Below, one piece after another: positions 34,873 through 43,421 of a stretch of DNA of 64,000 nucleotides; position 1 is the first letter of the stretch, and the number at the start of each line of letters is the position of its first letter. The notes beneath the pieces were generated by a model. It ran no database searches. It was not told where the DNA came from and worked only from the letters and a program-made list of their open reading frames with translations. The stretch is from positions 431,171 through 495,170 of the forward strand of contig NZ_JAFEVR010000007.1 in assembly GCF_017352375.1 (NCBI RefSeq), read 5' to 3'. The DNA is from Mycolicibacterium sp. S2-37. Lineage in GTDB: Bacteria; Actinomycetota; Actinomycetes; Mycobacteriales; Mycobacteriaceae. The position numbers and the translations under genes were made by a program.

Positions 34873-35772
34873 GTGAACCCATACCTGACCCGACGCCAAA
34901 CGCTTGGCGGACTGCTCGCCGTCGGCCTGTTGGCGAGCGTCCCCCGCACAGCGCTCGCCACGCCCGCCCCCGACACCGGCACCCTGGATCTGAAGGTCAT
35001 CGAGAACCGTCACCGCGCCCGCATCGGCGCGTACGCCGTCGACCTCGGGACTGCCGCGACTCTTCACCACCGCGCCGACGAGCGTTTCGCGATGTGCTCG
35101 ACCTTCAAGGCCTACGCCGCCGGACGCGTGCTTGAGCTGACCGACCAGGGCCGACTCGACTTACGCACCCCCATCCCGGTCAACGCCGCGGACATCGTCG
35201 CCAACTCGCCAGTCACTGAGCAGCGGGTGGGCGCCACGATGCAGCTGGCCGAGGTGTGCGAGGCAGCGCTCACCCGCAGCGACAATGCCGCCGGCAACCT
35301 GCTGTTGCGCACGATCGGCGGGCCGGGCGACGTCACGGCCTTCGCCCGCACCCTCGGTGACGACCAGACCCGCCTGGATCGTTGGGAGACCGAATTGAAC
35401 AGCGCCACACCAGGAGATCTCCGCGACACCACGACACCGCAGGGCCTCTGCCGGGGCTATCGGCAGTTGCTCACCGGAACAGCGCTGAGCTCATCGGCGC
35501 GAGTCACCTTGGACGGGTGGATGCGGGCCAACGTCACCTCCGGACAGCGATTTCGTGCCGCTGTGCCTGCTGGCTGGACGACCGCGGACAAGACCGGGGC
35601 CGGCGATTACGGATCGACCAACGACGCCGGTCTCATACTCGGTCCGACTGGACAGCGTGTCATTGCGGTGGTCCTCACTCGCTCGATCGACGACCAGAAG
35701 GACACCCCACCGCTCAACGCCGCGATCGTCGACACCGTGCGCCTCATCCTCGACAGCTTCGGCTACCGCTGA
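34873..35772 (+). CDS. Class A beta-lactamase, Tat-exported
   Basis: A 299-residue intact class A enzyme. A twin-arginine signal (LTRRQTLGGLLAVGLLASVP) ends near ALATP. All catalytic motifs are present: FAMCSTFKAYAA (Ser70-x-x-Lys73), TRSDNAAGNLL (SDN130), WETELN (Glu166 and Asn170) and DKTGAGDYGS (Lys234-Thr-Gly). It should hydrolyse penicillins and perhaps cephalosporins in the periplasm, like BlaC or BlaS of mycobacteria. GTG start; 122 bp separate it from the BlaB-like gene, with a CTCGA-ATCG-TCGAG inverted repeat at 34771-34784. It may be the current target of the LysR/serine hydrolase pair. Confidence 0.92.
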   Translation: MNPYLTRRQTLGGLLAVGLLASVPRTALATPAPDTGTLDLKVIENRHRARIGAYAVDLGTAATLHHRADERFAMCSTFKAYAAGRVLELTDQGRLDLRTPIPVNAADIVANSPVTEQRVGATMQLAEVCEAALTRSDNAAGNLLLRTIGGPGDVTAFARTLGDDQTRLDRWETELNSATPGDLRDTTTPQGLCRGYRQLLTGTALSSSARVTLDGWMRANVTSGQRFRAAVPAGWTTADKTGAGDYGSTNDAGLILGPTGQRVIAVVLTRSIDDQKDTPPLNAAIVDTVRLILDSFGYR

Positions 35773-35808
35773 CCGTATGGCCCGCCGCTCGGCCGTCATC
35801 GCCGGGCC

Positions 35809-36330
35809 TCACCGGCGACTGTCGTTGGTACTTGGCGCGGATGCCAACTCCTCGAAATAGCTCTTCATCGCCGGGTAGTAGGACCCGAAGTCCGGCAAGT
35901 CGGCGCCGTCTCGGGCGGCGACGAGCATGTCGAGGTAGTACTCCCAGCCGGGGCCCACCTGGCTGACCCCATCGGTTGTCTCGAGATGCTGGATCAGCCG
36001 TAGCTCGGTGACGCCGACCGATTCAGTGAGCAGCAGTTCCAGCCGCCACACGCCGGCATCGTCGCTCATCGAGACGGCGAGCCTCTTCGGCGGTTCGCAC
36101 GCGTCGATGCGCATATCGCACCAGATCGGCGAATCTTCGAACGCCATCTGAACTTCGATGGTGGAACCCGGCGCGCCTTCCCCTCGCCAGGGACCGAACC
36201 AACGTGCGGTGCGCTCCGGTTCGGTGACGCTGGCCCACACGTCTTCGGCGGGTGCCCGAAACGTCCGAGTGAAGACGAGATCACTCCCCGTCGCGGTCGT
36301 GAACAATTGTGCGGTCGGTCGCGGGTTCAT
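35809..36330 (-). CDS. SRPBCC (AHSA1-like) domain protein
   Basis: A 173-residue START-like protein: LVFTRTFRAPAEDVWASVTE, ERTARWFGPW, RLIQHLETTDGVSQVGPGWE and a C-terminal helix. The ARWFGPW motif is typical of AHSA1 proteins that follow ArsR regulators. The ATG overlaps the ArsR stop (36327-36330), so the two are coupled. Ligand and function are unknown. This is the second ArsR/SRPBCC pair in the window. Confidence 0.88.
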   Translation of the reverse strand: MNPRPTAQLFTTATGSDLVFTRTFRAPAEDVWASVTEPERTARWFGPWRGEGAPGSTIEVQMAFEDSPIWCDMRIDACEPPKRLAVSMSDDAGVWRLELLLTESVGVTELRLIQHLETTDGVSQVGPGWEYYLDMLVAARDGADLPDFGSYYPAMKSYFEELASAPSTNDSRR

Positions 36331-36686
36331 GCAGTGCTGTCCTTCCTGGATTGTGTCGCTTGGACACGGCGTTCCCGGCGGGTTCGATAGACCTCGGTCT
36401 CGAGTGCGTCGAGCCGGCTCTGCCATCCGGGAATCTCGGTGAACTGGGCCAGCCATTCGGCGAGCGGGAAGAACTGTTCAGGCACGATCGCGTAAAGCCG
36501 TTGCCGGCCAACGAGTTCGTCGCGCACCAATCCGCTGTCCCGCAGCACTCGCAGATGCCGGCTGACTGCGGGCCGGCTGATCGGGAACCCCCGTGCGATG
36601 TCGCCGGCCGAGAGCCGACCATGGCGCAGTCGGGCCAAGATGTCACGCCGCACCGGGTCGGCGATTGCCCCGGCGATGCTGTCCAC
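36327..36686 (-). CDS. ArsR-family transcriptional regulator
   Basis: A 119-residue winged-helix protein: IADPVRRDILARLRHGRLSA, recognition helix ISRPAVSRHLRVLRDSGLV and wing RDELVGRQRLYAIVPE. The recognition helix is nearly the same as that of the ArsR at 19271 (VSRPAVSQHLKVLKCAGLV), and both promoters carry GTAAS-N6-GTTAC. GTG start, 10 bp from the operator. It probably represses its own two-gene unit. Confidence 0.88.
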   Translation of the reverse strand: MDSIAGAIADPVRRDILARLRHGRLSAGDIARGFPISRPAVSRHLRVLRDSGLVRDELVGRQRLYAIVPEQFFPLAEWLAQFTEIPGWQSRLDALETEVYRTRRERRVQATQSRKDSTA

Positions 36687-36695
36687 CCTTGAAGG

Positions 36696-36711
36696 GTAAC
36701 CGATTCGTTAC
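36696..36711. promoter_or_regulatory. Operator of the second ArsR/SRPBCC unit
   Basis: GTAAC-CGATTC-GTTAC, perfect 5-bp arms with a 6-bp spacer, 10 bp upstream of the ArsR GTG. The same layout occurs at 19250-19265. Confidence 0.6.
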
Positions 36712-36920
36712 GCGTTGCGAGGGCGTCCTCGCGCAACGACGACCTATGCTGGCCTATGCGAACCGTGGAATCTGTTTGCGCGGCGACCATTGAGTTGAGT
36801 ACTGTGCGGGCCATGTCGAGCCCTGAGGCATCCAAGGTGGGGTTTTCGGTCACGCCGTCAGCCCCCTGAACCACTGAGTTCGTAGTCCGTTCCTGGCAGT
36901 CCTTGCTGGACGGGCTCTTC

Positions 36921-36992
36921 GTGCACCTTCGGGCGCTGGCCGCGGTGACGAGACGTTTCCCTTCTCGTTCTCTCTCACCTCGGAGTTTCTGA
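36921..36992 (+). CDS. Possible 23-codon leader peptide of the Cmx-type exporter
   Basis: A GTG-initiated reading frame of 23 codons (VHLRALAAVTRRFPSRSLSP, then RSF) ends in a TGA that overlaps the exporter's ATG in TGATG. Such an arrangement allows ribosome stalling or termination-reinitiation to control the exporter, as in inducible chloramphenicol-resistance genes. There is no strong ribosome-binding site before the GTG, so it could be chance. Confidence 0.3.
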   Translation: MHLRALAAVTRRFPSRSLSPRSF

Positions 36993-38194
36993 TGCCTCTC
37001 TCGCTCTACCTGCTTGCCCTCGCGGTCTTCGCCATGGGTACATCGGAGTTCATGCTCGCTGGCCTGGTGCCGGATATCGCCACCGATTTTGGCGTGTCAG
37101 TCGGAGCTGCCGGGATTCTCACCTCGGCGTTCGCGGTCGGGATGGTCGTCGGGGCGCCGCTGATGGCAGCGCTCGCGCGCCGGTGGCCCGCCCGAGCAAC
37201 TCTGCTGGGCTGCGTGCTGGCGTTCGCCCTCACGCATATCGTGGGCGCCCTCACAACAAGTTTCGCGATGCTGCTGCTCACACGGGTGATCGCCGCACTG
37301 GTCAACGCAGGCTTTCTCGCGGTGGCATTGAGTGCCGCGGCCACGCTCGTCCCAGCCGACCAAAAGGGACGCGCGCTGGCAGTGCTGCTCTCGGGCACCA
37401 CGGTAGCCACCATCGCTGGGGTGCCAGGCGGCGCGCTGCTCGGCACCCTGCTCGACTGGCGGGCAACTTTCTGGGCGATAGCACTGCTCTGCATTCCCGC
37501 TGCAATCGGCATCATGACGGCCATCCCGGCCTACGCCGGAGTGACTACTCAGGACACGTCGGCCGGCCGCTCTCTGCGGACCGAGATCGCCCAGCTGGCG
37601 ACGGTCGGACTTGCCTCGGTCATGCTGCTCGGCGCCCTGGTCAACGCCGGCACCTTCGCCACGTTCACATTCCTGGCGCCGATCGTGACCGACACTGCCG
37701 GCTTGGGAGAACTGTGGGTCTCGGTTGCGCTGGCGCTCTTCGGCTTTGGGTCGTTCATCGGTGTCAATGTCGCGGGACGGCTCTCCGATCAGCGTCCCGG
37801 CATCGTGGTCGGTGTCGGCGGCCCGTTGCTGTTGCTCGGCTGGTTAGCGTTAGCGACCCTGGCTGCCCAGCCTGTCGCGCTTCTCGTCCTGGTGTTCGTA
37901 CTAGGCGCATTGTCCTTCGCCGTGGGCAGCACCCTGATCGCCAGGGTGCTCTATCAGGCGGCGGACGCCCCCACCATGGGCGGGTCGTATGCCACCGCGG
38001 CGCTGAACATCGGCGCAGCTGGCGGTCCGGTCGTTGCAGCAGCGACCCTCGGCACCCATGCGGGCACCGTCGGCCCGGTATGGGTCAGCAGCCTCCTGGT
38101 CGCGCTCGCATTGCTCATCGCCTTGCCGCTCCTGCGAAGGATCGCACCCCGCGGCGGCCAGAGTGCGCCTGTTTGGTGTACATCTGACCTGTGA
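36992..38194 (+). CDS. cmx: Cmx/CmlR-type MFS chloramphenicol exporter
   Basis: A 400-residue twelve-helix MFS protein. The N-terminus LYLLALAVFAMGTSEFMLAG, the motif LVPADQKGRALAVLLSGTT, ATFTFLAPIVTDTAGLGELW and MGGSYATAALNIGAA closely follow the actinobacterial Cmx/CmlR chloramphenicol efflux family of about 390-400 residues. It likely exports chloramphenicol by proton exchange. The ATG has GGAG 6 bases upstream. It is a single-gene unit; the upstream 23-codon frame may mediate drug induction. Host range within the family is wide, so the true substrate should be regarded as predicted. Confidence 0.87.
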   Translation: MPLSLYLLALAVFAMGTSEFMLAGLVPDIATDFGVSVGAAGILTSAFAVGMVVGAPLMAALARRWPARATLLGCVLAFALTHIVGALTTSFAMLLLTRVIAALVNAGFLAVALSAAATLVPADQKGRALAVLLSGTTVATIAGVPGGALLGTLLDWRATFWAIALLCIPAAIGIMTAIPAYAGVTTQDTSAGRSLRTEIAQLATVGLASVMLLGALVNAGTFATFTFLAPIVTDTAGLGELWVSVALALFGFGSFIGVNVAGRLSDQRPGIVVGVGGPLLLLGWLALATLAAQPVALLVLVFVLGALSFAVGSTLIARVLYQAADAPTMGGSYATAALNIGAAGGPVVAAATLGTHAGTVGPVWVSSLLVALALLIALPLLRRIAPRGGQSAPVWCTSDL

Positions 38195-38346
38195 GGATTC
38201 GTCCTCGCCGGGAGGATCAATCTGCGTTCGCCCGTTGCCACGACATCGGGAGGACGGATCCTGGCGCTGATAAGAACGCAACCCGCTGTCCGGCTGCAGC
38301 GGAGGCCTTCTTCGCGATGCGGCGGAAACCACTAGGAGACAAGGCG

Positions 38347-39228
38347 ATGCAACACTATGTCGAGGTTGATGAGGGCGTCCGTCTATGGGCTGAGGACAGC
38401 GGCTGTCGCAACGGGTCATCTCTGCTGTTGATCATGGGAGCCAACGCGTCCGGTCTGGTCTGGCCCGATGAGCTGGTCGAGATGCTGGGACGCAGGCATC
38501 GAGTCATCCGGTACGACCACCGCGACACCGGGCGTTCGACATGGGCGTTCAATGAGAAGCCCTATAGCATCCCTGATCTCGCTGCCGACGCGGTCGCCAT
38601 CCTTGATGCGCTCGATGTGGCACACGCACATGTCGTCGGTATGTCGATGGGTGGAACGCTAGTTCAACTGCTGCTGCTTGACTTTCCCGAGCGGCTGCTG
38701 TCGGCCACCGTGTTGTGCACGTCGGCGTTGGGCGCCGGACTCGCCGCCGGGAATGCCGGCCTGCTTGTGGATCTGCCAAGTCCCGATCCCGCCCTACTCG
38801 AACTGTGGGAGCACATGGACGAACCACGGGGCCGCGAAGCCGAACTCGATTGGCGAGTTCAACACTGGCGACTACTCAACGGCGGTGTGCTCGATTTCCA
38901 CGCCGAGGATTTTCGTCAGCTCGAACAACGCGTCATCGAGCATGCCGGCCGACACGACAACCCAGCCGCGCACGCCCGCGCCAACCAGGACGGCCTCAGC
39001 CGCGGCGCTGAGCTGGCGACGGTGGCTGTGCCCACGCTGGTCGTCGAGGCACCCGAGGACCCCATTAACCCGCCCCCGCACGCCGGGCACATTGCGCAGG
39101 TCATCGCCACCGCTCACCTGGTGTCAATTCGTGGGATGGGGCATGCGCTGGGCCGGCCGGTGATCGAACCCCTTGCCGCAGCGATACTCACACATACGAC
39201 GGGCGTCGATTCGGCCGCCTTCAGCTAA
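38347..39228 (+). CDS. Alpha/beta hydrolase (RdmC/esterase-like)
   Basis: A 293-residue alpha/beta hydrolase. The strand-turn LLLIMGANASGLVWP holds the oxyanion region; VIRYDHRDTGRST is characteristic of the aclacinomycin methylesterase (RdmC) group; the nucleophile is Ser in VVGMSMGGTLVQ near residue 99; the acid is in VVEAPEDPINPP; and His is in RGMGHALG. Probable substrates are small esters. The ATG follows AGGAGACAAGG. No obvious operon partner; it follows the exporter by 152 bp. Confidence 0.87.
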   Translation: MQHYVEVDEGVRLWAEDSGCRNGSSLLLIMGANASGLVWPDELVEMLGRRHRVIRYDHRDTGRSTWAFNEKPYSIPDLAADAVAILDALDVAHAHVVGMSMGGTLVQLLLLDFPERLLSATVLCTSALGAGLAAGNAGLLVDLPSPDPALLELWEHMDEPRGREAELDWRVQHWRLLNGGVLDFHAEDFRQLEQRVIEHAGRHDNPAAHARANQDGLSRGAELATVAVPTLVVEAPEDPINPPPHAGHIAQVIATAHLVSIRGMGHALGRPVIEPLAAAILTHTTGVDSAAFS

Positions 39229-39313
39229 CGCGGCTACCGATGCCGGGCGCCGTCGGAGCCGTAGCCGTCCTCGCCTCAGTCGTTGACGCTCGCCGCACCG
39301 CGGGCAGAACCGA

Positions 39314-40795
39314 CTAAACGAGTGTGAATGGGGTCGGCGGGTGGCCCAGCCAGATCCGCCGCGACTTTTCCTCGGGATAGGTGGTGGTGGCGGAGGGGGT
39401 CGCTAGAACTCGGGTCGCTCGCTGGTCTGTGTTGTAGCGGGTCCACCCAGGTTGGCCTGTGGTGATGAATCCGACCCATGCCTGGTGGAGTTCGTGCGAC
39501 ACGGCGAGGGCTTCGGCCGTGGGATGGTCTCCGAAGAACAGTTTGCCGGTGGGACTGTCGAGGGTGGCATGGGCCAGTGGGACGTCGATGCTGTGGCACG
39601 CGCCGAAGAGTTCTGTGGCGTAGGAGATTTCGAAGAGAAAGGTGTTGCCGCCGACCTCGGTATTTGCTTCTGCCAGCAGAAGCGACGGCATGCGGAAGGT
39701 GGCATCCGAGTACACGATTTCCACGAGTTCGTCCGGGCCGGCGTCGGGATAGGCAGAGCGGTATGCCTCTGGACCGTCCGGACGCGGCGCGAAGACTTCC
39801 ATCGCTGTACACGCGTCGTCGTCGGTGAAGGTGCCCCGGACGCCCATCATGACGCTGAAGAGTCGGAATTCGTCACGAGTATGGCCGACGAGGAGATCGA
39901 TCCCTTCGGCACGACCGTCAGTGAGGGCGGCCCACGGTGTGTCGTCGAGGAGTTCTCCATCGATCACCGGGCAGACGGCGATGCCCAGGTGAGCCAGGCG
40001 GCCCCAGCGTTCGCGATAGGAGGGCATGTCGCGGCACAGTGCGGTGACTTCGTCAGCCAGTCGCTGCGGAGTGACGGCGCAAAGCCCTTGCGCTGTGGGT
40101 GAGACGCCCAGGCGGTCGGCGAGCGTAGCGGTCACTTCTTCGGCCAGTGCAGGCGTGCAGTGCAGTCCGGGAACCGAGTGGGTGATGGCCCGGTGGAACA
40201 GCGGGCGGGCACGGGGGACCGCGAGAAGAGCGGCGACTGACCCGGCTCCGCCGGATACCCCGGCGACGGTGACACGGGTCGGGTCTCCGCCGAAGTTGGC
40301 GATGTTGTGCTGGACCCATTCCAATGCCGCGATTTGATCGAGCAGGCCGCGATTGGACGGAGCACCGTCGAGTAGGGCGAAACCTTCTGCGCCCATCCGG
40401 CATTGGACGCTGACCACGACGATGCCGGCGTCGGTCAGGGCTGTGGGATCGGTCATCGGATCGGCCGCGGTGCCGGCCATGTAGCCGCCGCAGCACAGCC
40501 ACACCAACACCGGCAACCCCGTCGTGGCGGGGTCTGGTGTGGACACGTTAAGTGTCAGCCAGTCCGGGTCTGGGGACGGGTCTGCCTGCGGGCCTGGTCC
40601 CGACTGCGGTGGCGGCGGACCGAATTCGACCGCCCGCCGAACGCCGTCCCAGGGGGCGACAGGTGCGGGAGCAGCGAAACGCAGCGCGCCGACCGGCGGC
40701 TGGGCGTACGAGATACCGCGGAAGACGGCGTTGCCCTGCCGGAGGCGACCCTCGACGATCCCCTGCACTGTTCGGACTCGCGGATGTCCGTGCAT
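39314..40795 (-). CDS. Type B carboxylesterase/lipase
   Basis: A 493-residue carboxylesterase. FRGISYAQPPVGALRFAAPA is the classic N-terminal signature. The oxyanion hole is CCGGYMAG, the nucleophile is in VTVAGVSGGAGSVA (GxSxG), the Glu/Asp acid lies in HTRDEFRLF, and the His is in GACHSIDVPLA. The protein has no signal peptide. The start is set at the ATG 40795 with GGGAG 5 bases upstream; a TTG four codons upstream is not needed. It is divergent from a TetR gene with an operator-like palindrome between them, so TetR probably represses it. Confidence 0.9.
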   Translation of the reverse strand: MHGHPRVRTVQGIVEGRLRQGNAVFRGISYAQPPVGALRFAAPAPVAPWDGVRRAVEFGPPPPQSGPGPQADPSPDPDWLTLNVSTPDPATTGLPVLVWLCCGGYMAGTAADPMTDPTALTDAGIVVVSVQCRMGAEGFALLDGAPSNRGLLDQIAALEWVQHNIANFGGDPTRVTVAGVSGGAGSVAALLAVPRARPLFHRAITHSVPGLHCTPALAEEVTATLADRLGVSPTAQGLCAVTPQRLADEVTALCRDMPSYRERWGRLAHLGIAVCPVIDGELLDDTPWAALTDGRAEGIDLLVGHTRDEFRLFSVMMGVRGTFTDDDACTAMEVFAPRPDGPEAYRSAYPDAGPDELVEIVYSDATFRMPSLLLAEANTEVGGNTFLFEISYATELFGACHSIDVPLAHATLDSPTGKLFFGDHPTAEALAVSHELHQAWVGFITTGQPGWTRYNTDQRATRVLATPSATTTYPEEKSRRIWLGHPPTPFTLV

Positions 40796-40840
40796 GCTTG
40801 CTCCCAATCTGTTCGATGCGCTTCACCATAACCAGCCAAG

Positions 40841-40852
40841 TGTATTATTACA
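40841..40852. promoter_or_regulatory. TetR operator-like palindrome
   Basis: TGTATTATTACA is symmetric at 10 of 12 positions and is AT-rich in a GC-rich setting. It lies in the 86-bp region between the divergent esterase and TetR genes and overlaps their likely promoters. Confidence 0.45.
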
Positions 40853-40881
40853 TCTGTATTGAAACAGCGGAAGGGGAACGC

Positions 40882-41487
40882 GTGCCGAAACAGGTCGATC
40901 ACCGCGAGCGCCGCGAAACGATCGCTCGCGCTCTGTGGCGTGTGGTGGATCAACGCGGGGTTCTGCGCCTGAGTCTGCGCGAGGTGGCGGCGGAAGCCGG
41001 AATGTCACACGGCCAAATCCAGCACTACTTCGCGAGTCGTCAGGAGTTGCTTTCGTTCGCGATGGACTTCGCCGCCGAACAGACTGGTCAGCGAGTGGCA
41101 CGTGGTCTGCAGGGGCTCGGCGCGGTGCCACACGCGCGAGATGTCCTGCGGTTGATACTCATCGAAATGCTGCCGCTGCACGACGATGCGCGGGCGACGA
41201 GCCGAATGAATGCCGCCTACGTTCTCGAAGCACTGCACGACAACGCGATTCGCGATCGTGCGCGCGAGGGCTTACGTGAGGGGCGGAAACAGGTCAAAGC
41301 ACTCATCGCGCAAGCGATCACTGATGGGAAGATCGCTCGCGATCGCGACGAGAACACCGAGACCGACCGCATCCTCGCATTGACCGGCCTGACGCCCCTT
41401 CTCGACCTGGAGGTCATCACTCCCGGGGAAGCTCTCGCCGCAATCGATCAGCATCTCGACGAACTCTTCACATCCACAACGCAGTGA
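40882..41487 (+). CDS. TetR-family regulator
   Basis: A 201-residue TetR protein: [20 protein letters not shown], then [19 protein letters not shown]. This matches the group with a GMSHGxIQHYF helix. GTG start with GGAAGGGGAA 3 bases upstream. The C-terminal ligand domain is divergent and its inducer unknown. The divergent carboxylesterase is the obvious target. Its stop codon lies 20 bp inside the 3' end of the convergent frameshifted class C gene. Confidence 0.88.
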   Translation: MPKQVDHRERRETIARALWRVVDQRGVLRLSLREVAAEAGMSHGQIQHYFASRQELLSFAMDFAAEQTGQRVARGLQGLGAVPHARDVLRLILIEMLPLHDDARATSRMNAAYVLEALHDNAIRDRAREGLREGRKQVKALIAQAITDGKIARDRDENTETDRILALTGLTPLLDLEVITPGEALAAIDQHLDELFTSTTQ

Positions 41488-42757
41488 TTTCCTGCTTCGC
41501 CGTCGCCAGCGTGGCTGATCTATGTGGCAGAACAACAATGGTTCGGTGGGTGGCTACTCCCACTTCAAGCGCGTCTAGCACGGCGTGTGCTGCCGTCACC
41601 CGGGCCGGTATGGGCAGGTTTTTGTTCGCTAGCATCACAATTCCGATTCGGCAGTCAGGTACGAACGCGACATAGGAACCGAAGCCGTCGGTCGATCCCG
41701 TCTTGTTGTACAACCTGGGTTCTGCGGGCTGCGGATTGACCGGTGCCGCCTTCTGGGGGCTCATCGCCATCTCGGTTGAATTGCCGGCCAGCAATCGATC
41801 CAAGGACACCGGATAGGGATACTGTTCCCAAACCGAGACCCTGAACCATCGGGCCGACCTCGACGTAACCAACTTGAGTGGCCGACACCGCCTGGCGCAT
41901 CTGTGGATCAAGCTCTGTTGGGGTGATGTTGCGCTCAACAAAACGAAGCATGTCCGCCGTGGTCGATTTGACTCCGTAAGCCTCCGCATCGAAGACCCCC
42001 GGCTTGACCCGCACCGGTTCATCATGCCTGTCATAGCCCCACGCGTAGTCGTCCATCATCTCTTCTGGCTCTTCGACGAAGCTGCTGGACAGTCCCAGGC
42101 GGGGCATGAGTTCGCCCTGCAGGAGCTCGGTGAACTCACTGCGTAACGCGATCGCCGCGACATGGCCCAACAGTCCGATACTGGGGTTCGAGTACTGACG
42201 AATTGCACCCGGTACCGCCGCACGTTGGAACCGCTTGTAGAACTTGATCATCTGGCCGTCGTCGGTGACCCACTCGGGAAACTGCAGTGGCAGCCCGCCT
42301 GCGGTGTACGTCCCCGGGTCCTGTAGCCGCGCATCATCGATCGACATGCCGGCAACGCGGGGACATATCGACTGGGATGATCACTCAGCTTCACTACGCC
42401 ACGCGCCGCGGCGTAGCCAACCAAGGTGGCGGTGAAAGACTTACTCACCGAGCCGATCTCAAACAAGGTATCCCTGGTAACGGGTGTCTGCGTGTTCTTG
42501 TCGGCGACGCCGAATTCGAAGAAGTGCTCCCGCCCGTCCATTGTGACGGCGACCGCCATACCCGGCACATCGTATTGCTCCAGCAGTGGGGTGTAGGCGC
42601 GCGTGACGGCGTCGGCCACGACATCGGCCGGAGAAGCCGATGCGGTTGCGACGCAGCCAGTGAGGAGGAGTATCGCGGCAAGCGCACCGCCAATGATCTG
42701 CAGTCCTCTTGTCAGCGGAGTTGCCACCCGCCAGCAATCATCGTGCGATTCGGCCAT
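41468..42757 (-). pseudogene. Class C beta-lactamase (AmpC-like) lipoprotein with two frameshifts
   Basis: Read across frames this is a near-complete AmpC-like serine hydrolase. A lipoprotein signal ([10 protein letters not shown]) precedes the body. All motifs survive: [15 protein letters not shown] (Ser64-x-x-Lys67), [12 protein letters not shown] (Tyr150-x-Asn) and [17 protein letters not shown] (Lys315-Thr-Gly), plus [13 protein letters not shown] and [15 protein letters not shown]. Frame is lost near 42355 (after SRYVP) and regained by a second shift at 41830-41832, where an A3 run (T3 on the coding strand) splits QGLG from WEQYPYP. Either the gene is freshly dead or the sequence has two indel errors. 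Confidence 0.8.
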
Positions 42758-43088
42758 GCTGCGCTCCCATTCTGCCCGCCACATTCTTGTTCATCGAACA
42801 CCCGGTCCGGTGGTTCGCCATCACCAGCACGGTGACCAACGGTGCCATGGCCGGACGTCTGCACACCTTGCAGACCAACAACAATGGTCCGAGGCCGCTT
42901 CCGTACCGCGGTGACGCCGCTGTGGCGCGCTTCGGGCGTCAGGACTCGCCGGGGCAATCCCCCACGGCGAAATGGGGCGGACGGGCGCAGATGGCGCAAC
43001 TGCCAGATCTGAGCCGGCCGTCGGCCCGGCCTACCCCGTCACCTCAACGAGCTGAGCAACCCCAGCCTTGCTTTCGAGGCTTGGGCCG
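42758..43088. other. Intergenic region without a supported gene
   Basis: This 331-bp gap separates the class C pseudogene from the winged-helix gene. Several overlapping frames are open in both directions, as expected at this GC content, but none has a recognisable domain or ribosome-binding site. No repeat or clear terminator is seen. Confidence 0.4.
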
Positions 43089-43421
43089 TTAGCGGCCTGA
43101 AAGCTGGCCGCTGGCGCGGCTGGTCGGTAACTCTGCCGCAGCGACGATCGCCCGTAACGCAGCGATGTGGCCCTCGAAGGCCTCGCGGCCCTCGACCGTG
43201 AGTCGGGCGAACACCTTGTGGCGGTTGCCGGTAAGCCGACGTTCCATCGAAACGTACCTAGCGGCCTCTAGCATCGCGAGTTGTTTCGACAACGCCGAAT
43301 CCGACAGTGCGAGGTGCTCTTTGAGGAAGCTGAACTCGGCCCAGTCCGCGGCCGCGAGTGTGGCTACCAGCGACAGTCGCGTGCTGGGATGAATCAGCTC
43401 GTCGAAGCCTTCGGGTGTCAC
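43089..43421 (-). CDS. Winged-helix (MarR/HTH_34-like) transcriptional regulator
   Basis: A 110-residue winged-helix protein: ELIHPSTRLSLVATLAAADW, FSFLKEHLALSDSALSKQLA and the wing ERRLTGNRHKVFARLTVEG. This is the pattern of the small regulators encoded beside short membrane proteins in actinobacteria. Its GTG overlaps the stop of the membrane protein gene (GTGA). It likely binds the twin palindromes at 43896-43912 and 43922-43940 and represses the operon. Confidence 0.87.
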   Translation of the reverse strand: MTPEGFDELIHPSTRLSLVATLAAADWAEFSFLKEHLALSDSALSKQLAMLEAARYVSMERRLTGNRHKVFARLTVEGREAFEGHIAALRAIVAAAELPTSRASGQLSGR

